DNA of 64,000 bases from CALDTK01 sp965213735 (GTDB taxonomy: Bacteria > Bacteroidota > Bacteroidia > Chitinophagales > Saprospiraceae): contig CBDCAB010000005.1 in NCBI GenBank assembly GCA_965213735.1, forward strand, positions 1,488,001 to 1,552,000, written 5' to 3'. The notes beneath the pieces are model-generated. The model did not search any database and was not told the DNA's origin. It saw only the letters and a program-made list of their open reading frames with translations. A program made the translations under genes and the position numbers. Shown here in pieces: positions 9,466 through 19,104 of this stretch. The first letter of the stretch is position 1. Each line of letters starts with the position of its first letter.

Positions 9466-11322
9466 TTATGGTTTAGCAAATGCTGTGAGCGTCAGGCTAT
9501 CTATGGCTAATTCGCCTGCCAAACCATGTTTAGCAAAGTTGATCACGAGGTGCTCGTACTTGGCCGACGGTGCGTCAACGTCAAAATGCAAGCGCGATCG
9601 CCCTGCATTGACAATACGCTCTGGCCGCATTGTTCCCAATTTGATTCTGTTCCCATTTGTCTCCGTATATAAATTGGCCGTTAACATGGCCCAACTTTCC
9701 CACGTTTTGTTGCGCACATCTACATCGAAGCTTACCCTCAACCACTCGGCGTATGCCGGGGCGCGAGGAGCATAGAAGTCTGGGCTATAGGTTCCAGCGA
9801 GTGATACGCAGAGGCTTCTGTTGCCGCTAATAGGTCCGCCTGGGCAAGCCGTAGAATCTGGAAGCTGCTCGAAATTTTCCGTGAGCAACACTTCCTGTGC
9901 ACCTAGTTCGCCTTTGTAGATTTTCACTCCATCGAGCAGCTTGAGACGATCGAAGTCTTGATCGAAGCGCCCGAGCGTCGCGAGGTAATAAGGCCAAGTC
10001 ATTTCTCCTACGCGTAACATTCCGCCTCGGTGAGCCTGGTGCGTCCAGAAGAGGTTGATCAATATACACAGGCTGATTCCAACTCCGACGATCAGCTGGT
10101 ATGGCCATTTTGCTCGTGCCACTTTTGCGAATAGTGATCCTAGTGGCAAGGCAAGGAGTGGGTACACTTGTACCATAGTTCGCTGTCCTAACGAGCCCCC
10201 ATACCACCAAATATCCCAACTCCACACGATGTAGCAGAAGATTGCAATATAGATGGCCACTGTCGGAGTAAGACGTGCAAGCTCTTTTCGCATGGTGAAG
10301 AAGCCAGCCAGCATAAAGATTCCCAGCGGTGTGTAGGTGAGCCATCCTGCGCGCGCACTAAACATGCCTTTCCAAATATGTGGAGATAGAAAGCTAAAGC
10401 CTTGATCCTGATAACTATACACTATCCATTCTCCTGCCACCAGCTTCCAGTAGAGCGGTTGGAGTGCAAGCACCATTCCACCCACAATAGCGGCCACGGC
10501 AAACTTGAGCCAGTGATTTTTAAAGATATTTAATCTGTCATAAAAGCTATCCCTAGAAAATCGAATCCCCCACAGCAATGGCAGTAACACCAGCATTATT
10601 TCTGTGGGCCTAGTAAGTGCAGCAAGACCGATAAGGCCTCCAAGCAAACCAGCGGTAGTAATTTTGGGATTTTTATAAAAGTTATCAGATAAGAGAGCGA
10701 CAGCGCAGACGACAGCAAACAGATTTAGGTGGGTATGCCCTCCGCCCATGCTAGAATATTCTAAGTAATTTGTCCCTACGCCAATGGCAATTATAGTGCA
10801 GGCGGCGATGAGTTCGGAGAAATAGCGCAGCAGTAATACTCTCAGCAGTAGTAGCCCTAATAATGCAAAGAAGAGAATCTCTGCAGTGATGCCTAATTGA
10901 TAAGGTCTTGAAAATCCATCCGCAGGAAAATCACTCGAGAATTTAGCAACTATATGGGCGACTGCAAAAAATGGCGCAAACTGTATGGCTTGGCCTATAG
11001 AATACTTCATCACATAAGCTCCAGATTTCTCATGCTTAAATGCGTGATCAAATACTGGGCTAGGTCGATAAGCTTCAGTGACGGCAGCATGATAACTATC
11101 ACCTCCTAGATCTTTGTAGATGAAAGCTGCAGGCAAGTACATGTAATAGCCAGCTACATCCCAAGATATTGTCGCTTCTGTGCCGGAAAGCTGCCATTTC
11201 GGATAGTAGAGCCCCACGAGCAGCACTTGTAGACTGAAAACTATAGCTATAGCGTACCAGGTAAACTTAGCTGATGAGGAAGTAAGAGGCATCTCGGGGT
11301 GGAAATTGATTTTCTGCTGCAC
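9466..11322 (-). CDS. Polytopic membrane protein, GT-C/PMT-like glycosyltransferase candidate
   Basis: A 618-residue protein with roughly 10-12 hydrophobic segments in its first ~430 residues and a soluble C-terminal domain of about 170 residues. The first periplasmic loop has ISWDVAGYYMYLPAAFIY, an acidic arrangement like the catalytic loop of lipid-linked-sugar-dependent (GT-C fold) transferases, and a later segment reads AALTRPTEIMLVLLPLLWGI, common in bacterial GT39-like proteins. The C-terminal part (ENFEQLPDS through LAIDSLTLTAFAKP) looks like a beta-sandwich, possibly carbohydrate-binding. A second ATG 10 codons downstream (11292) is an alternative start. It stands alone on its strand but is close to a dolichol-phosphate-mannose-synthase-like gene, which would supply the donor. 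Activity is inferred. Confidence 0.7.
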   Translation of the reverse strand: MQQKINFHPEMPLTSSSAKFTWYAIAIVFSLQVLLVGLYYPKWQLSGTEATISWDVAGYYMYLPAAFIYKDLGGDSYHAAVTEAYRPSPVFDHAFKHEKSGAYVMKYSIGQAIQFAPFFAVAHIVAKFSSDFPADGFSRPYQLGITAEILFFALLGLLLLRVLLLRYFSELIAACTIIAIGVGTNYLEYSSMGGGHTHLNLFAVVCAVALLSDNFYKNPKITTAGLLGGLIGLAALTRPTEIMLVLLPLLWGIRFSRDSFYDRLNIFKNHWLKFAVAAIVGGMVLALQPLYWKLVAGEWIVYSYQDQGFSFLSPHIWKGMFSARAGWLTYTPLGIFMLAGFFTMRKELARLTPTVAIYIAIFCYIVWSWDIWWYGGSLGQRTMVQVYPLLALPLGSLFAKVARAKWPYQLIVGVGISLCILINLFWTHQAHRGGMLRVGEMTWPYYLATLGRFDQDFDRLKLLDGVKIYKGELGAQEVLLTENFEQLPDSTACPGGPISGNRSLCVSLAGTYSPDFYAPRAPAYAEWLRVSFDVDVRNKTWESWAMLTANLYTETNGNRIKLGTMRPERIVNAGRSRLHFDVDAPSAKYEHLVINFAKHGLAGELAIDSLTLTAFAKP

Positions 11323-11843
11323 AAGGTACAGCCTCAGCCATTCATAGCCCCAAGTAAATGTTTCGCTACTCCAAACAACTTTCCTGATCGAATGACTCTA
11401 CAGCGTATAGCTAACAGCTAACCTTTTCCTTGCTCTTAGGTGCTAAGGGACCAAGATCCTGCTTCTATTGTGAAGGCACATCCTTTCCTATTATGTTAGT
11501 CGACCAGATTGTGGAGCTTGTATATCTTTTATTTGCGAATAGCATCAAAATTCCTGACGCAAACTTAACCTCAGGCAGTTCAGTTCAGCAGGTGTTTCGC
11601 TGCTGGCAGGTGTAGGATACCTATCAGCTAGATATAGTCTTGTCAGCTTCTCATCCGGGGAGTGATTCTCACGAGTCGCCAAGCTAGCAGCCGTCCCTGC
11701 TACTCCGCACCGAAACCTCAAATCTGAGCCGCACCAGCTTCGCTCCAGCTTTACGTACGCTAAAGACTACATTCGCCCGAAGCACCAGGATTGAGGCTCA
11801 TGAGGTCAATACTATCTACAGGTTTGTACAAACTTCCGCAGCT
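11323..11843. other. 521-bp divergent intergenic region
   Basis: This stretch lies between the minus-strand membrane protein and the plus-strand glycosyltransferase and must hold both promoters. A 61-codon frame at 11430-11615 has no recognisable features and is probably chance. I saw no tRNA, long inverted repeat or tandem array; it is unusually long for this gene-dense window. Confidence 0.5.
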
Positions 11844-12563
11844 GTGAATCTCACCCTCTCCATCATCATCCCCGCTTACAACGAGGCGCGCACCATCCAC
11901 CGAATCCTGGATAAGGTGCGGGAGGTGAAATTAGTCGGTGGTGTAGAAAAGGAAATCATCATCGTCAACGACTACTCCAGCGACGACACTCCCGGAGCAA
12001 TACGCGCCTACCAAAGTGCACACCCAACCTTCCCGATCACCTTTCTTGAACATGAGGTCAATAAAGGTAAAGGCGCCGCCTTACATACAGGTATACGTGC
12101 GGCAAGGGGAGATTATGTTGTTATTCAAGATGCGGACCTCGAGTATGATCCACGTGAATACAATGATCTACTTCAACCAATACTCGAAGGCTTTGCCGAC
12201 GTAGTATATGGCAGCAGGTTTATGGGTGGCAGGCCACACCGTATTTTGTTCTTCTGGCACTCGATCGGGAACAAACTGCTCACCAGCCTCAGCAATGCAG
12301 CCACCAACCTCAACCTCACCGACATGGAGACCTGCTATAAGCTGTTTCGACGTGAGCATATTCAGTCGCTACAGCTCGTGGAGCAGCGTTTTGGTTTCGA
12401 GCCAGAGGTAACGGCAAAAATCTCTCGCATCCCAAATATTCGAATCTATGAGGTCGGCATTAGTTATTACGGTCGCACTTATGCTGAAGGAAAAAAGATT
12501 AACTGGAAAGACGGCGTACGGGCACTGTATTGCATCATCAAGTATGGTATATTTCGCAGCTAA
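11844..12563 (+). CDS. Family 2 glycosyltransferase, polyprenyl-phosphate sugar synthase type
   Basis: A 239-residue GT-A enzyme of the DPM/DPG-synthase group, which transfers a sugar from a nucleotide donor to a polyprenyl phosphate on the cytoplasmic face of the membrane. The start is GTG at 11844 and the protein opens directly with the first strand (LTLSIIIPAYNEARTIHRIL). Further landmarks are IIIVNDYSSDDT, NKGKGAALHTGIRAARGDYVVIQDADLEYDP (metal-binding DAD) and the acceptor-side segment LTDMETCYKLFRRE. There are no C-terminal membrane helices, so it is the compact form. The neighbouring polytopic proteins at 9466-11322 and 12573-13967 are plausible users of the lipid-linked sugar. It is convergent with the latter, with only nine bases between the stops. 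Confidence 0.88.
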   Translation: MNLTLSIIIPAYNEARTIHRILDKVREVKLVGGVEKEIIIVNDYSSDDTPGAIRAYQSAHPTFPITFLEHEVNKGKGAALHTGIRAARGDYVVIQDADLEYDPREYNDLLQPILEGFADVVYGSRFMGGRPHRILFFWHSIGNKLLTSLSNAATNLNLTDMETCYKLFRREHIQSLQLVEQRFGFEPEVTAKISRIPNIRIYEVGISYYGRTYAEGKKINWKDGVRALYCIIKYGIFRS

Positions 12564-12572
12564 GGGTGGCCA

Positions 12573-13967
12573 CTACTCTTTGAGTTTGAATAATCGATAG
12601 TTCAAGGGCTTAACAGCTTGTGCGTAGTGAGCGGGAAGTTCTGCTCGTGGTACCTGGTGAAAAGTAAAGATTACATTATTATTAGCCTCCAAAGCCGAGC
12701 GATAATGCTCAATAGCCGGATGCACGAGGTAAGCTTGCAGCGGTCGACCGTAGCGACTTGACTGCACCCACGCTTCGTAAGGGGTGCCCCACGTCATGAT
12801 TAAGCGCTGAGTCAACTTCGGCGTCTCTTGGATAGCGACATCTTGCCCCCTGTAGTGCAGCAGCTGCTCTTGGAGATATGCTAGTCGTGGCGCATACAAG
12901 GATGAGCCTTGAGCATAAACATGAGCTAATCGCAGCGACGCAAGCACCATCACCGCTATACCCAGTCGCATAGTTAACTGAGGATAGTTACAGGCCTTCC
13001 AGGCTACAGCCAGCGCTGCTGCGGCCATGAATCCTGCTGGTAGATAAAGATTCTCAATATAGAAATCCGTAACTGTTGGTCCGGGATAACTCACCGCCAC
13101 CAGCAAGAGATGTCCTCCAATCGCGGCCCCTATCCAAAGTGCTGCGAGTCGCTGCCTAGCTCCCCAGAGTGCAAGCAGCGCAATGAGGGCTATTGCTGCA
13201 AAGGCGTAATACGTGCTAATCATATTGGCAGCCAAATGAGGAATAGCGTAAGGAATATTGCCAGCAAATATGCCGCGTACAACCTCACCTGCACCAACTC
13301 CGGCAGCATCATCATAGCCTGTGCTAAAGAAGGTGGCACGTATCCAGTAGGCTCCGTAGTACGTAAGAGCAGCGGCTAGTACTGCGCCACGTTTAGGCTT
13401 GTCAACTAGCCATAGCAGCCCGAAACTGGCCGTGACTGGCACTATCAGCAAGGGATGCGCAAAAGCAACAGTGAGCAAGAGCAGCGGCAGACCAGCCTGG
13501 ACCAGCACGCTCGCCCACTTTCGCTGTGGCCGACAGCCAATAAGTGCTAGCGCAACAGTGAGCACCGCCAGCCCTTGTGGCAATTCCGACTGGATCCAGT
13601 AGTGCGTGTGGGTGGCAAACGTAAGCCACGTCAGCGCCCAAGCAAGCGCCCATACCCTCGAGCGCAAGACAAAGGCCGTAAATGCCCATATGCAGCCGTA
13701 GTACAGAGGAAAGCTGAGGCTGTAGACCAACTGCACCCGCGCCATAGGTGCACCTGCAGCCAGCATTTTGGTCGGCAGGTATTGCGTAAGCGCAGACACG
13801 AAACGATGGTTCTGCACCGCCACCTCACCAGTACGCGCCTGCTCAAAAAGATGAAAGGCAATATCAACAAAGGTGGTCCGCTCCTCCTCAAAGACAATTC
13901 CTATCACCAGCATCGCCAAAAAAGTGAAGCCGCCGATGAAAAGGTCGAGATGGCGCATATTGCTCAA
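12573..13967 (-). CDS. Polytopic membrane protein of unknown function
   Basis: A 464-residue protein with about ten predicted membrane helices and only short loops. Visible landmarks are an acidic first loop (FEEERTTFVDIAFHLFEQ), an aromatic stretch TFATHTHYWIQSELPQG and a soluble tail ending HYAQAVKPLNYRLFKLKE. The architecture (first loop acidic, many helices, small soluble tail) recalls membrane glycosyltransferases or polysaccharide-assembly proteins, but I do not recognise a family motif. Its stop lies nine bases from the stop of the convergent glycosyltransferase, and the M14 peptidase gene ends 22 bases upstream of its start, so the two minus-strand genes may be cotranscribed. Confidence 0.6.
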   Translation of the reverse strand: MSNMRHLDLFIGGFTFLAMLVIGIVFEEERTTFVDIAFHLFEQARTGEVAVQNHRFVSALTQYLPTKMLAAGAPMARVQLVYSLSFPLYYGCIWAFTAFVLRSRVWALAWALTWLTFATHTHYWIQSELPQGLAVLTVALALIGCRPQRKWASVLVQAGLPLLLLTVAFAHPLLIVPVTASFGLLWLVDKPKRGAVLAAALTYYGAYWIRATFFSTGYDDAAGVGAGEVVRGIFAGNIPYAIPHLAANMISTYYAFAAIALIALLALWGARQRLAALWIGAAIGGHLLLVAVSYPGPTVTDFYIENLYLPAGFMAAAALAVAWKACNYPQLTMRLGIAVMVLASLRLAHVYAQGSSLYAPRLAYLQEQLLHYRGQDVAIQETPKLTQRLIMTWGTPYEAWVQSSRYGRPLQAYLVHPAIEHYRSALEANNNVIFTFHQVPRAELPAHYAQAVKPLNYRLFKLKE

Positions 13968-13989
13968 AATTGCGAGTTAGGGTTGCTAA

Positions 13990-15735
13990 TTATCGCTCTA
14001 TACGGAGTACGGGATAAGAAATATCACCTTCATAATATTCGCTCTGTCTATAGAGCCAGTCGAGCTGCGCATCACTATCGGTTAGAAAACTTTCATCCTC
14101 AGCTTTATGCTGTTCAAATAGCTGGCGAAGCTCGGCATCTTTTGCTAACATATCCGCGGCGATATCTTCGAAAATATAACTCGAGAAGTACTCTTTCTGC
14201 TGGAGCCAACTATCAAAAAATCCCCAAGCAAAATATGAATCCGGCGCCTGTGGCTCGAAAAGCGCGGTGAGAAGGCGAGCATTTTGTGTATCAATTGGTA
14301 CTAACAAATCTCCCGCCCGTGCAAGAACCTCCAGCGTTTCTGCTGCAACTTCAACGTTGTAGTGGAGGTAATGCCCTTCATAAGGTCTGCTAGTAGTTTT
14401 GTAGTCTACTATTGCGTAGCGGGTCACAGCTAGTGTGGTATCCTCGCGCAATCTGTATGCATCAACATCTCCTAGGTGTCGCGCAATCAGCTCTTGATAA
14501 GCATGCGGTATAAGATATCCTGCTGGCATCGCTACCAAACGCACAGGTTTTGCGAAAGCATAATAAGGAGTAGCAACATTGACGGGCTGCTCGCGGTCGT
14601 AGCGCAGGCGCTGTTGACCGGTTATTTGACTTTTCTCATACACAGGATTGTACCCTGCAAAATCCAGCATGATGTCGCGTAAAGTATCCACTTCCCAAGT
14701 TAGGACGATAGAGTCACTGTTTATCGTTTGCAACTTATTCAACTCACGCGCAGCACGTATAGCGCGATACTGCTCGTTGTGAAGCTGCAAAGCAAGCGTC
14801 AGAAATGCATGTGTTGCCCGCACGCGGGTAGCAAAAGGTTTGAGCGAATGAGCTTCAGTAATAAATGCTAAACTGTGGTGGAGAGCTGCATAGCCCGACG
14901 AATAGCGTGGCGTTTCTATAAATGCAATGATTCCAGCTTCCTGCGGCACACCATTACTGTACACATAGGGGCTAATCAGATGACCTTGATCGGCCATACC
15001 TTTATATATAGCTGGTAAAAGTTGCTGCCTCATATAGTTGCCGAGGGGCTCGCCGAGCTTTTCGGGCTGAGTTGCAATAAGTGTCAGCGCATATTGATAA
15101 TCAGCGCCATTGGTGGTATGTGTATCGATAAAGATATCAGGATTGAGCTCACGCATCAATCGGCTAAGGGTGCGCGCATTGTAACTATCTTGTTTGACAA
15201 AATCTCGATTGAGGTCGAGGTTTTGTGCATTAGCCCGAAATCCATGTTCTCGCGGTCCGACTTGATTGACTCGTGTATCCTGCCCTCGCCTCAGCATGCC
15301 GCCGACGTTGTAGGCCGGGACAATGGCAACCGTGATATTGGTCAAGTCAACGCCCGCTTTACCGAGCACCAGATCGCGCGCCAGCATCATACTTGCATCG
15401 ACGCCGCAGGGCTCGCCGGCGTGGATGCCGTTGTTGATGAGCGTCACGTGCGCATCGGGAGCGCTTGGCTGCTGGTGATGTTTGCCCACGAGGAAGATGT
15501 AGATGGGCTCAGGAGCATCGCTCGGGCCTGCCACCTGCAGCGTGCATAAGTGCGGGTATGCTTGCGCCAAAACCCGATAAAACTCCACCGCCTCAGCGTA
15601 ACTAGCAGAGCCCAAAGTATCACGCTCAAAGGGCGTAAGTAGCTCAGCGTCGTGCGCGGGAAGGCGCGGCTGCGCAAGCGCGCTAGCAACCACAAACATC
15701 GCGTACAGCGAACAAAACCAGTGATTTAACCTCAT
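13990..15735 (-). CDS. M14 family zinc carboxypeptidase-like protein
   Basis: A 581-residue exported metallopeptidase. A signal peptide is present (FCSLYAMFVVASALAQ). The M14 zinc site can be traced: NNGIHAGEPCG gives His105 and Glu108, FIDTHTTNGADYQ gives the third ligand His206, the substrate-binding arginines lie in the NLDLNRDF region, and the late ITEAHSL segment (~residue 295) is a candidate for the catalytic glutamate. The second half (~300-581) is a long extension common in Bacteroidota homologues. It probably trims peptides in the periplasm or outside the cell. It is divergently transcribed from the peptidase/propeller/barrel gene. Confidence 0.85.
   Translation of the reverse strand: MRLNHWFCSLYAMFVVASALAQPRLPAHDAELLTPFERDTLGSASYAEAVEFYRVLAQAYPHLCTLQVAGPSDAPEPIYIFLVGKHHQQPSAPDAHVTLINNGIHAGEPCGVDASMMLARDLVLGKAGVDLTNITVAIVPAYNVGGMLRRGQDTRVNQVGPREHGFRANAQNLDLNRDFVKQDSYNARTLSRLMRELNPDIFIDTHTTNGADYQYALTLIATQPEKLGEPLGNYMRQQLLPAIYKGMADQGHLISPYVYSNGVPQEAGIIAFIETPRYSSGYAALHHSLAFITEAHSLKPFATRVRATHAFLTLALQLHNEQYRAIRAARELNKLQTINSDSIVLTWEVDTLRDIMLDFAGYNPVYEKSQITGQQRLRYDREQPVNVATPYYAFAKPVRLVAMPAGYLIPHAYQELIARHLGDVDAYRLREDTTLAVTRYAIVDYKTTSRPYEGHYLHYNVEVAAETLEVLARAGDLLVPIDTQNARLLTALFEPQAPDSYFAWGFFDSWLQQKEYFSSYIFEDIAADMLAKDAELRQLFEQHKAEDESFLTDSDAQLDWLYRQSEYYEGDISYPVLRIER
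14547..14559 (+). repeat. Dispersed motif GTTTTGCGAAAGC in the M14 gene
   Basis: Copy without the spacer base, on the strand opposite the coding strand, where it reads AFAKP. Confidence 0.75.
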
Positions 15736-15837
15736 TTTAATACAGCTACGTCATCACCTAACATGACTTTTTGGCGAAAAACGTGTTTTACAAGTGATCC
15801 AACACTCGTTGGAGTTGCGACCCAAAGAACAGCTAAA

Positions 15838-18800
15838 ATGACCATTCCCTCATTTCGAATTGCCACCACCATGTTGGTAGCGGCCCTGCTACTGCCGGTT
15901 TTGGCGCAAGCACAATACTTCGGCAAAAATAAGCCACGCTACGAGCGCTTCGACTGGCGTACTTATCAGACGCCTAATTTCAATATCTACAACTACCTCG
16001 AACCCGCAAGTGGCGGGACTGCACCCGAACGGCTCGAGTGGATCGGGGTACTTAGCGAGGATTGGTACGCACGCCACCAACGTGTGTTTGGCGATAGCAT
16101 TATGGGTCGCAACCTCATGCTGCTCTACAACAACCACGCAGATTTTCAGCAGACCAATGCTATCTCTGGCAGCATAGGCTCAGGTACTGGCGGTGTGACG
16201 GAGGCCTTTAAGAATCGGGTGATCTACCCTTTTGCGATGTCCAACCACCAGACCGACCACGTGCTCGGGCACGAGCTGGTGCACGCCTTCCAGTACAACC
16301 TCATCCTCAACGGCGACTCGACAAATATTAAGAACCTCGCCAACCTCCCCCTCTGGATGGTCGAAGGTTTGGCCGAGTACCTCAGCATCGGGCGTGTTGA
16401 TGCGCATACCAGCATGTGGATGCGCGATGCCGTGCTCAACGATGATGTGCCTACGATTAAGAAGCTCAACAATCCGCAGTACTTCCCTTACCGTTGGGGT
16501 CAGGCCTGGTGGAGTTTTGTGACGGGTCTGCATGGCGATCAGGTGATTCGTCCACTCTTCGAAGAAACAGCCAAACGCGGGCTCGAGCTAGCTGTAAAGC
16601 AGGTGCTGGATATATCGCTTGAAAATTTAGATAAGCTCTGGGTTGATGGTATTAAGGGTCATTACCAGCCCTTTATAGATGAGCAAACTGGTGCTGTGCC
16701 ACCAGGTAAGCTACTCATCGACGATAAAGCTGGAGGTGAACTCAATATTGCACCTCAGGTAAGCCCGGATGGTCGCTACGTAATTTTTCTCAGCGAGAAG
16801 AATTTGTTCTCGATCGACTTATTTCTAGCTGACGCACGTAATGGGAAAATTATCCGACAGATTACGAAGAAAACCCGAGCTGGTCACATCGATGATTTTG
16901 CTTATATCGAGAGTGCCGGCACCTGGGCGCCCAAGAGCGATAAGTTTGCCTTTGTCGGAGTAAGTAAAGGCCGAAACATCTTGCTCGTCAACGATGTCGA
17001 TCGCGGCAAAACAATAGCCGAATATGACATTCCTGGTTTAGAAGCTTTTGATAACCCAACCTGGAGCCCTGATGGCGAGAGCATTGTGGTCAGCGGGCTC
17101 GTGCAAGGACAGGTGGACCTGTATCAGTTTTTCCTGGACACAGAGGAAGTGGTCCAGCTCACCAATGATTTTGCGAGTGAGCTATTGCCGAGCTGGAATG
17201 GAGAAGGCACACAACTCGTCTATGGCCGAGACCACCTGGAGGGAGATTCCCAGCGGCTAAATGCTTCGACAGGCTTCGACATCGCAATTCTCGATGTGCC
17301 GACTGGCAGGGTAGAGGTACTCGATGTTTTTGCGAAAGCTGATAATCTAAATCCTGCATTCGATCACGAAGGAGACATCATCTTCCTGAGCAACTATGAC
17401 GGGTATCGCGACATGTACCGCTACGATGTGGAGGATGACCAAGTGTACAGGATGACTGACCTTAAAACAGGTGTAAGCGGAATCACAGCCTACGCTCCTG
17501 CAATAAGTGTAAGTCCTCGCCGTGATCGCATTGCCTACACCTACCTCAACGATGGCAAGTACAGCATCTATTCCGGCCAACGTGATCGTTTCCTCAATGA
17601 GTTAGTTGAGGATACTACAGTTGATTTAGCTGCGGCTAAATTACCTTCTTTTAACAAGAAAGCACCGCTTATTGTCGATGCTGGCTTGGCCGCGCGCACT
17701 ACCGACTTTAGCATTCTCGGCACCACCGGTACTTCTACCACTAACGCAGATTCTATTCCTGTGTCAGGTAGCGGATCGACTACATCGCTCGGAGCAAGTA
17801 ACAACTACGGCTATGTTGAGACCACTAATCCTTTTAAGCTCGACTATGTCGGGGGTGGGGCAGGTGTCGGTACGAGCATTGGCAATCCGGGACTCGGTAC
17901 TCAATTTGGTGCTACAGGGGGCGTCAATGCACTGTTTAGCGATGTGCTCGGCAATCAACAAGTGTTTACTGGGATCAGCTTGAATGGTCAGATTTACGAT
18001 CTCGCCGCTCAACTTGCCTACATCAACCGCGAGCACACCCTCGGCTGGGGTGTGAGCTACAGCCACGTGCCTTACCGCTCGGGTGCGTTTGCGCCGCAAG
18101 GACAGATCGACACCGTTCCAGGAACTAATTTTCAAGCCATACGCTACGACCTGTTCGAGCGCCGCATTTTTGAAGATCGTCTCGGTGCATTTGTCGACTA
18201 TCCTTTTTCCCGCACATTACGCGCGGAAGCAGGTGCGAGCTATGCATTTTATAATCAGCGACTCGACCGCACAGCGTTATACTACGACCGCTTCGGCAAT
18301 CTCGTCTTTCAGGACCGCAACCGCGATCGGGAAAACGAGCTGCCTAGCCTCAACCTCGGTTCGGTGAGTACTGCGCTGGTAGGAGATAATGCCATTATGG
18401 GACTTGCAAGTCCTCTCCAAGGTTACCGCTTTAGGCTTGGGGTAGAGCAGTTTTTTGGTGACTACGACCACCTGCAGTCTACTGTCGATGTACGAGGTTA
18501 TCAGCGCTTTGCACCAGTGACATTTGCACTTCGTGGCATGCACTATGGTCGTCACGGCTTTGATGAGCAAGACGGCCTATTGTATCCATTTTATGTGGGC
18601 AGTCAATTCTTTGTGCGCGGCCTCAACAACCAGGGCGATCTCTACGCGCTTGGTGCCGCCAACGGCTTCAACCTCAACGCGCTGGTAGGCAACAACATCG
18701 GGGTGGTAAACGCGGAGGTGCGCCTACCTTTTACCGGTCCTAAGCGGCTCGCGCTCATCAACTTCCCGTACCTGTACACAGAGCTGACGGCCTTTGTCGA

Positions 18801-19053
18801 TGCTGGTTTGGCCTACGATGACTTCGCCGATGTGCGTCGTTACTACGACGAGCGTGATGCTTTCGATAATGGTGATGGGCAGCAGCCTCCAAGCGCTGAC
18901 TTCGCGAGTCTAAGTCGGCCAATAGTTACCGGCGGGCTTAGCCTTCGTGCCAATGTACTCGGGGCCATCATTCTCGAACCGTACTACGCTAGAGTGCTCA
19001 ACATGGAAGGCTCCAGCTGGAAGTTTGGCTTGAATATCGTGCCGGGGTGGTAA
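15838..19053 (+). CDS. Outer-membrane protein with peptidase-MA-like domain, TolB-like propeller and beta-barrel
   Basis: A large three-part envelope protein. The ATG at 15838 is chosen because it begins a clean signal peptide (PSFRIATTMLVAALLLPVLA); an upstream ATG at 15763 adds 25 unlikely residues. After the signal comes a gluzincin-like domain with HELVHAFQYNL (zinc ligands near His145 and His149, catalytic Glu146) and LPLWMVEGLAEYLS, whose glutamate is the usual third ligand. The middle (~300-640) has TolB/PD40 repeats such as VSPDGRYVIFLSE and PTWSPDGESIVVSG. The last ~400 residues look like an outer-membrane barrel (YVGSQFFVRGLNNQGDLY, ending WKFGLNIVPGW). The combination suggests a surface-anchored or periplasm-facing peptidase; the substrate is unknown. 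Confidence 0.82.
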   Translation: MTIPSFRIATTMLVAALLLPVLAQAQYFGKNKPRYERFDWRTYQTPNFNIYNYLEPASGGTAPERLEWIGVLSEDWYARHQRVFGDSIMGRNLMLLYNNHADFQQTNAISGSIGSGTGGVTEAFKNRVIYPFAMSNHQTDHVLGHELVHAFQYNLILNGDSTNIKNLANLPLWMVEGLAEYLSIGRVDAHTSMWMRDAVLNDDVPTIKKLNNPQYFPYRWGQAWWSFVTGLHGDQVIRPLFEETAKRGLELAVKQVLDISLENLDKLWVDGIKGHYQPFIDEQTGAVPPGKLLIDDKAGGELNIAPQVSPDGRYVIFLSEKNLFSIDLFLADARNGKIIRQITKKTRAGHIDDFAYIESAGTWAPKSDKFAFVGVSKGRNILLVNDVDRGKTIAEYDIPGLEAFDNPTWSPDGESIVVSGLVQGQVDLYQFFLDTEEVVQLTNDFASELLPSWNGEGTQLVYGRDHLEGDSQRLNASTGFDIAILDVPTGRVEVLDVFAKADNLNPAFDHEGDIIFLSNYDGYRDMYRYDVEDDQVYRMTDLKTGVSGITAYAPAISVSPRRDRIAYTYLNDGKYSIYSGQRDRFLNELVEDTTVDLAAAKLPSFNKKAPLIVDAGLAARTTDFSILGTTGTSTTNADSIPVSGSGSTTSLGASNNYGYVETTNPFKLDYVGGGAGVGTSIGNPGLGTQFGATGGVNALFSDVLGNQQVFTGISLNGQIYDLAAQLAYINREHTLGWGVSYSHVPYRSGAFAPQGQIDTVPGTNFQAIRYDLFERRIFEDRLGAFVDYPFSRTLRAEAGASYAFYNQRLDRTALYYDRFGNLVFQDRNRDRENELPSLNLGSVSTALVGDNAIMGLASPLQGYRFRLGVEQFFGDYDHLQSTVDVRGYQRFAPVTFALRGMHYGRHGFDEQDGLLYPFYVGSQFFVRGLNNQGDLYALGAANGFNLNALVGNNIGVVNAEVRLPFTGPKRLALINFPYLYTELTAFVDAGLAYDDFADVRRYYDERDAFDNGDGQQPPSADFASLSRPIVTGGLSLRANVLGAIILEPYYARVLNMEGSSWKFGLNIVPGW

Positions 19054-19055
19054 TT

Positions 19056-19104
19056 GGGTGCTAGGTGCTAGGTGTTGGGTGCTAGGGGCTGGGTGCTGGG
19101 GCTT
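19056..19104 (+). repeat. Heptanucleotide tandem array (GGGTGCT family)
   Basis: Seven contiguous 7-bp units (GGGTGCT, AGGTGCT, AGGTGTT, GGGTGCT, AGGGGCT, GGGTGCT, GGGGCTT) fill the gap between the stop of the barrel protein and the stop of the convergent TlpA-like gene. The units are the reverse complement of the AGCACCC/AGCCCCC family at 47.85-49.54 kb and 36.9 kb. The G-rich strand contains four runs of at least three Gs with loops of 2-5 bases, so a G-quadruplex is possible. Confidence 0.9.

Noticed and set aside
11430..11615. 61-codon plus-strand frame
   Set aside because: Short, no start context or homology signals that I recognise.
13575..14270. 231-codon plus-strand frame across two minus-strand genes
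   Set aside because: It is antisense to the clear membrane protein and M14 peptidase genes, very rich in Arg/His, without a domain.
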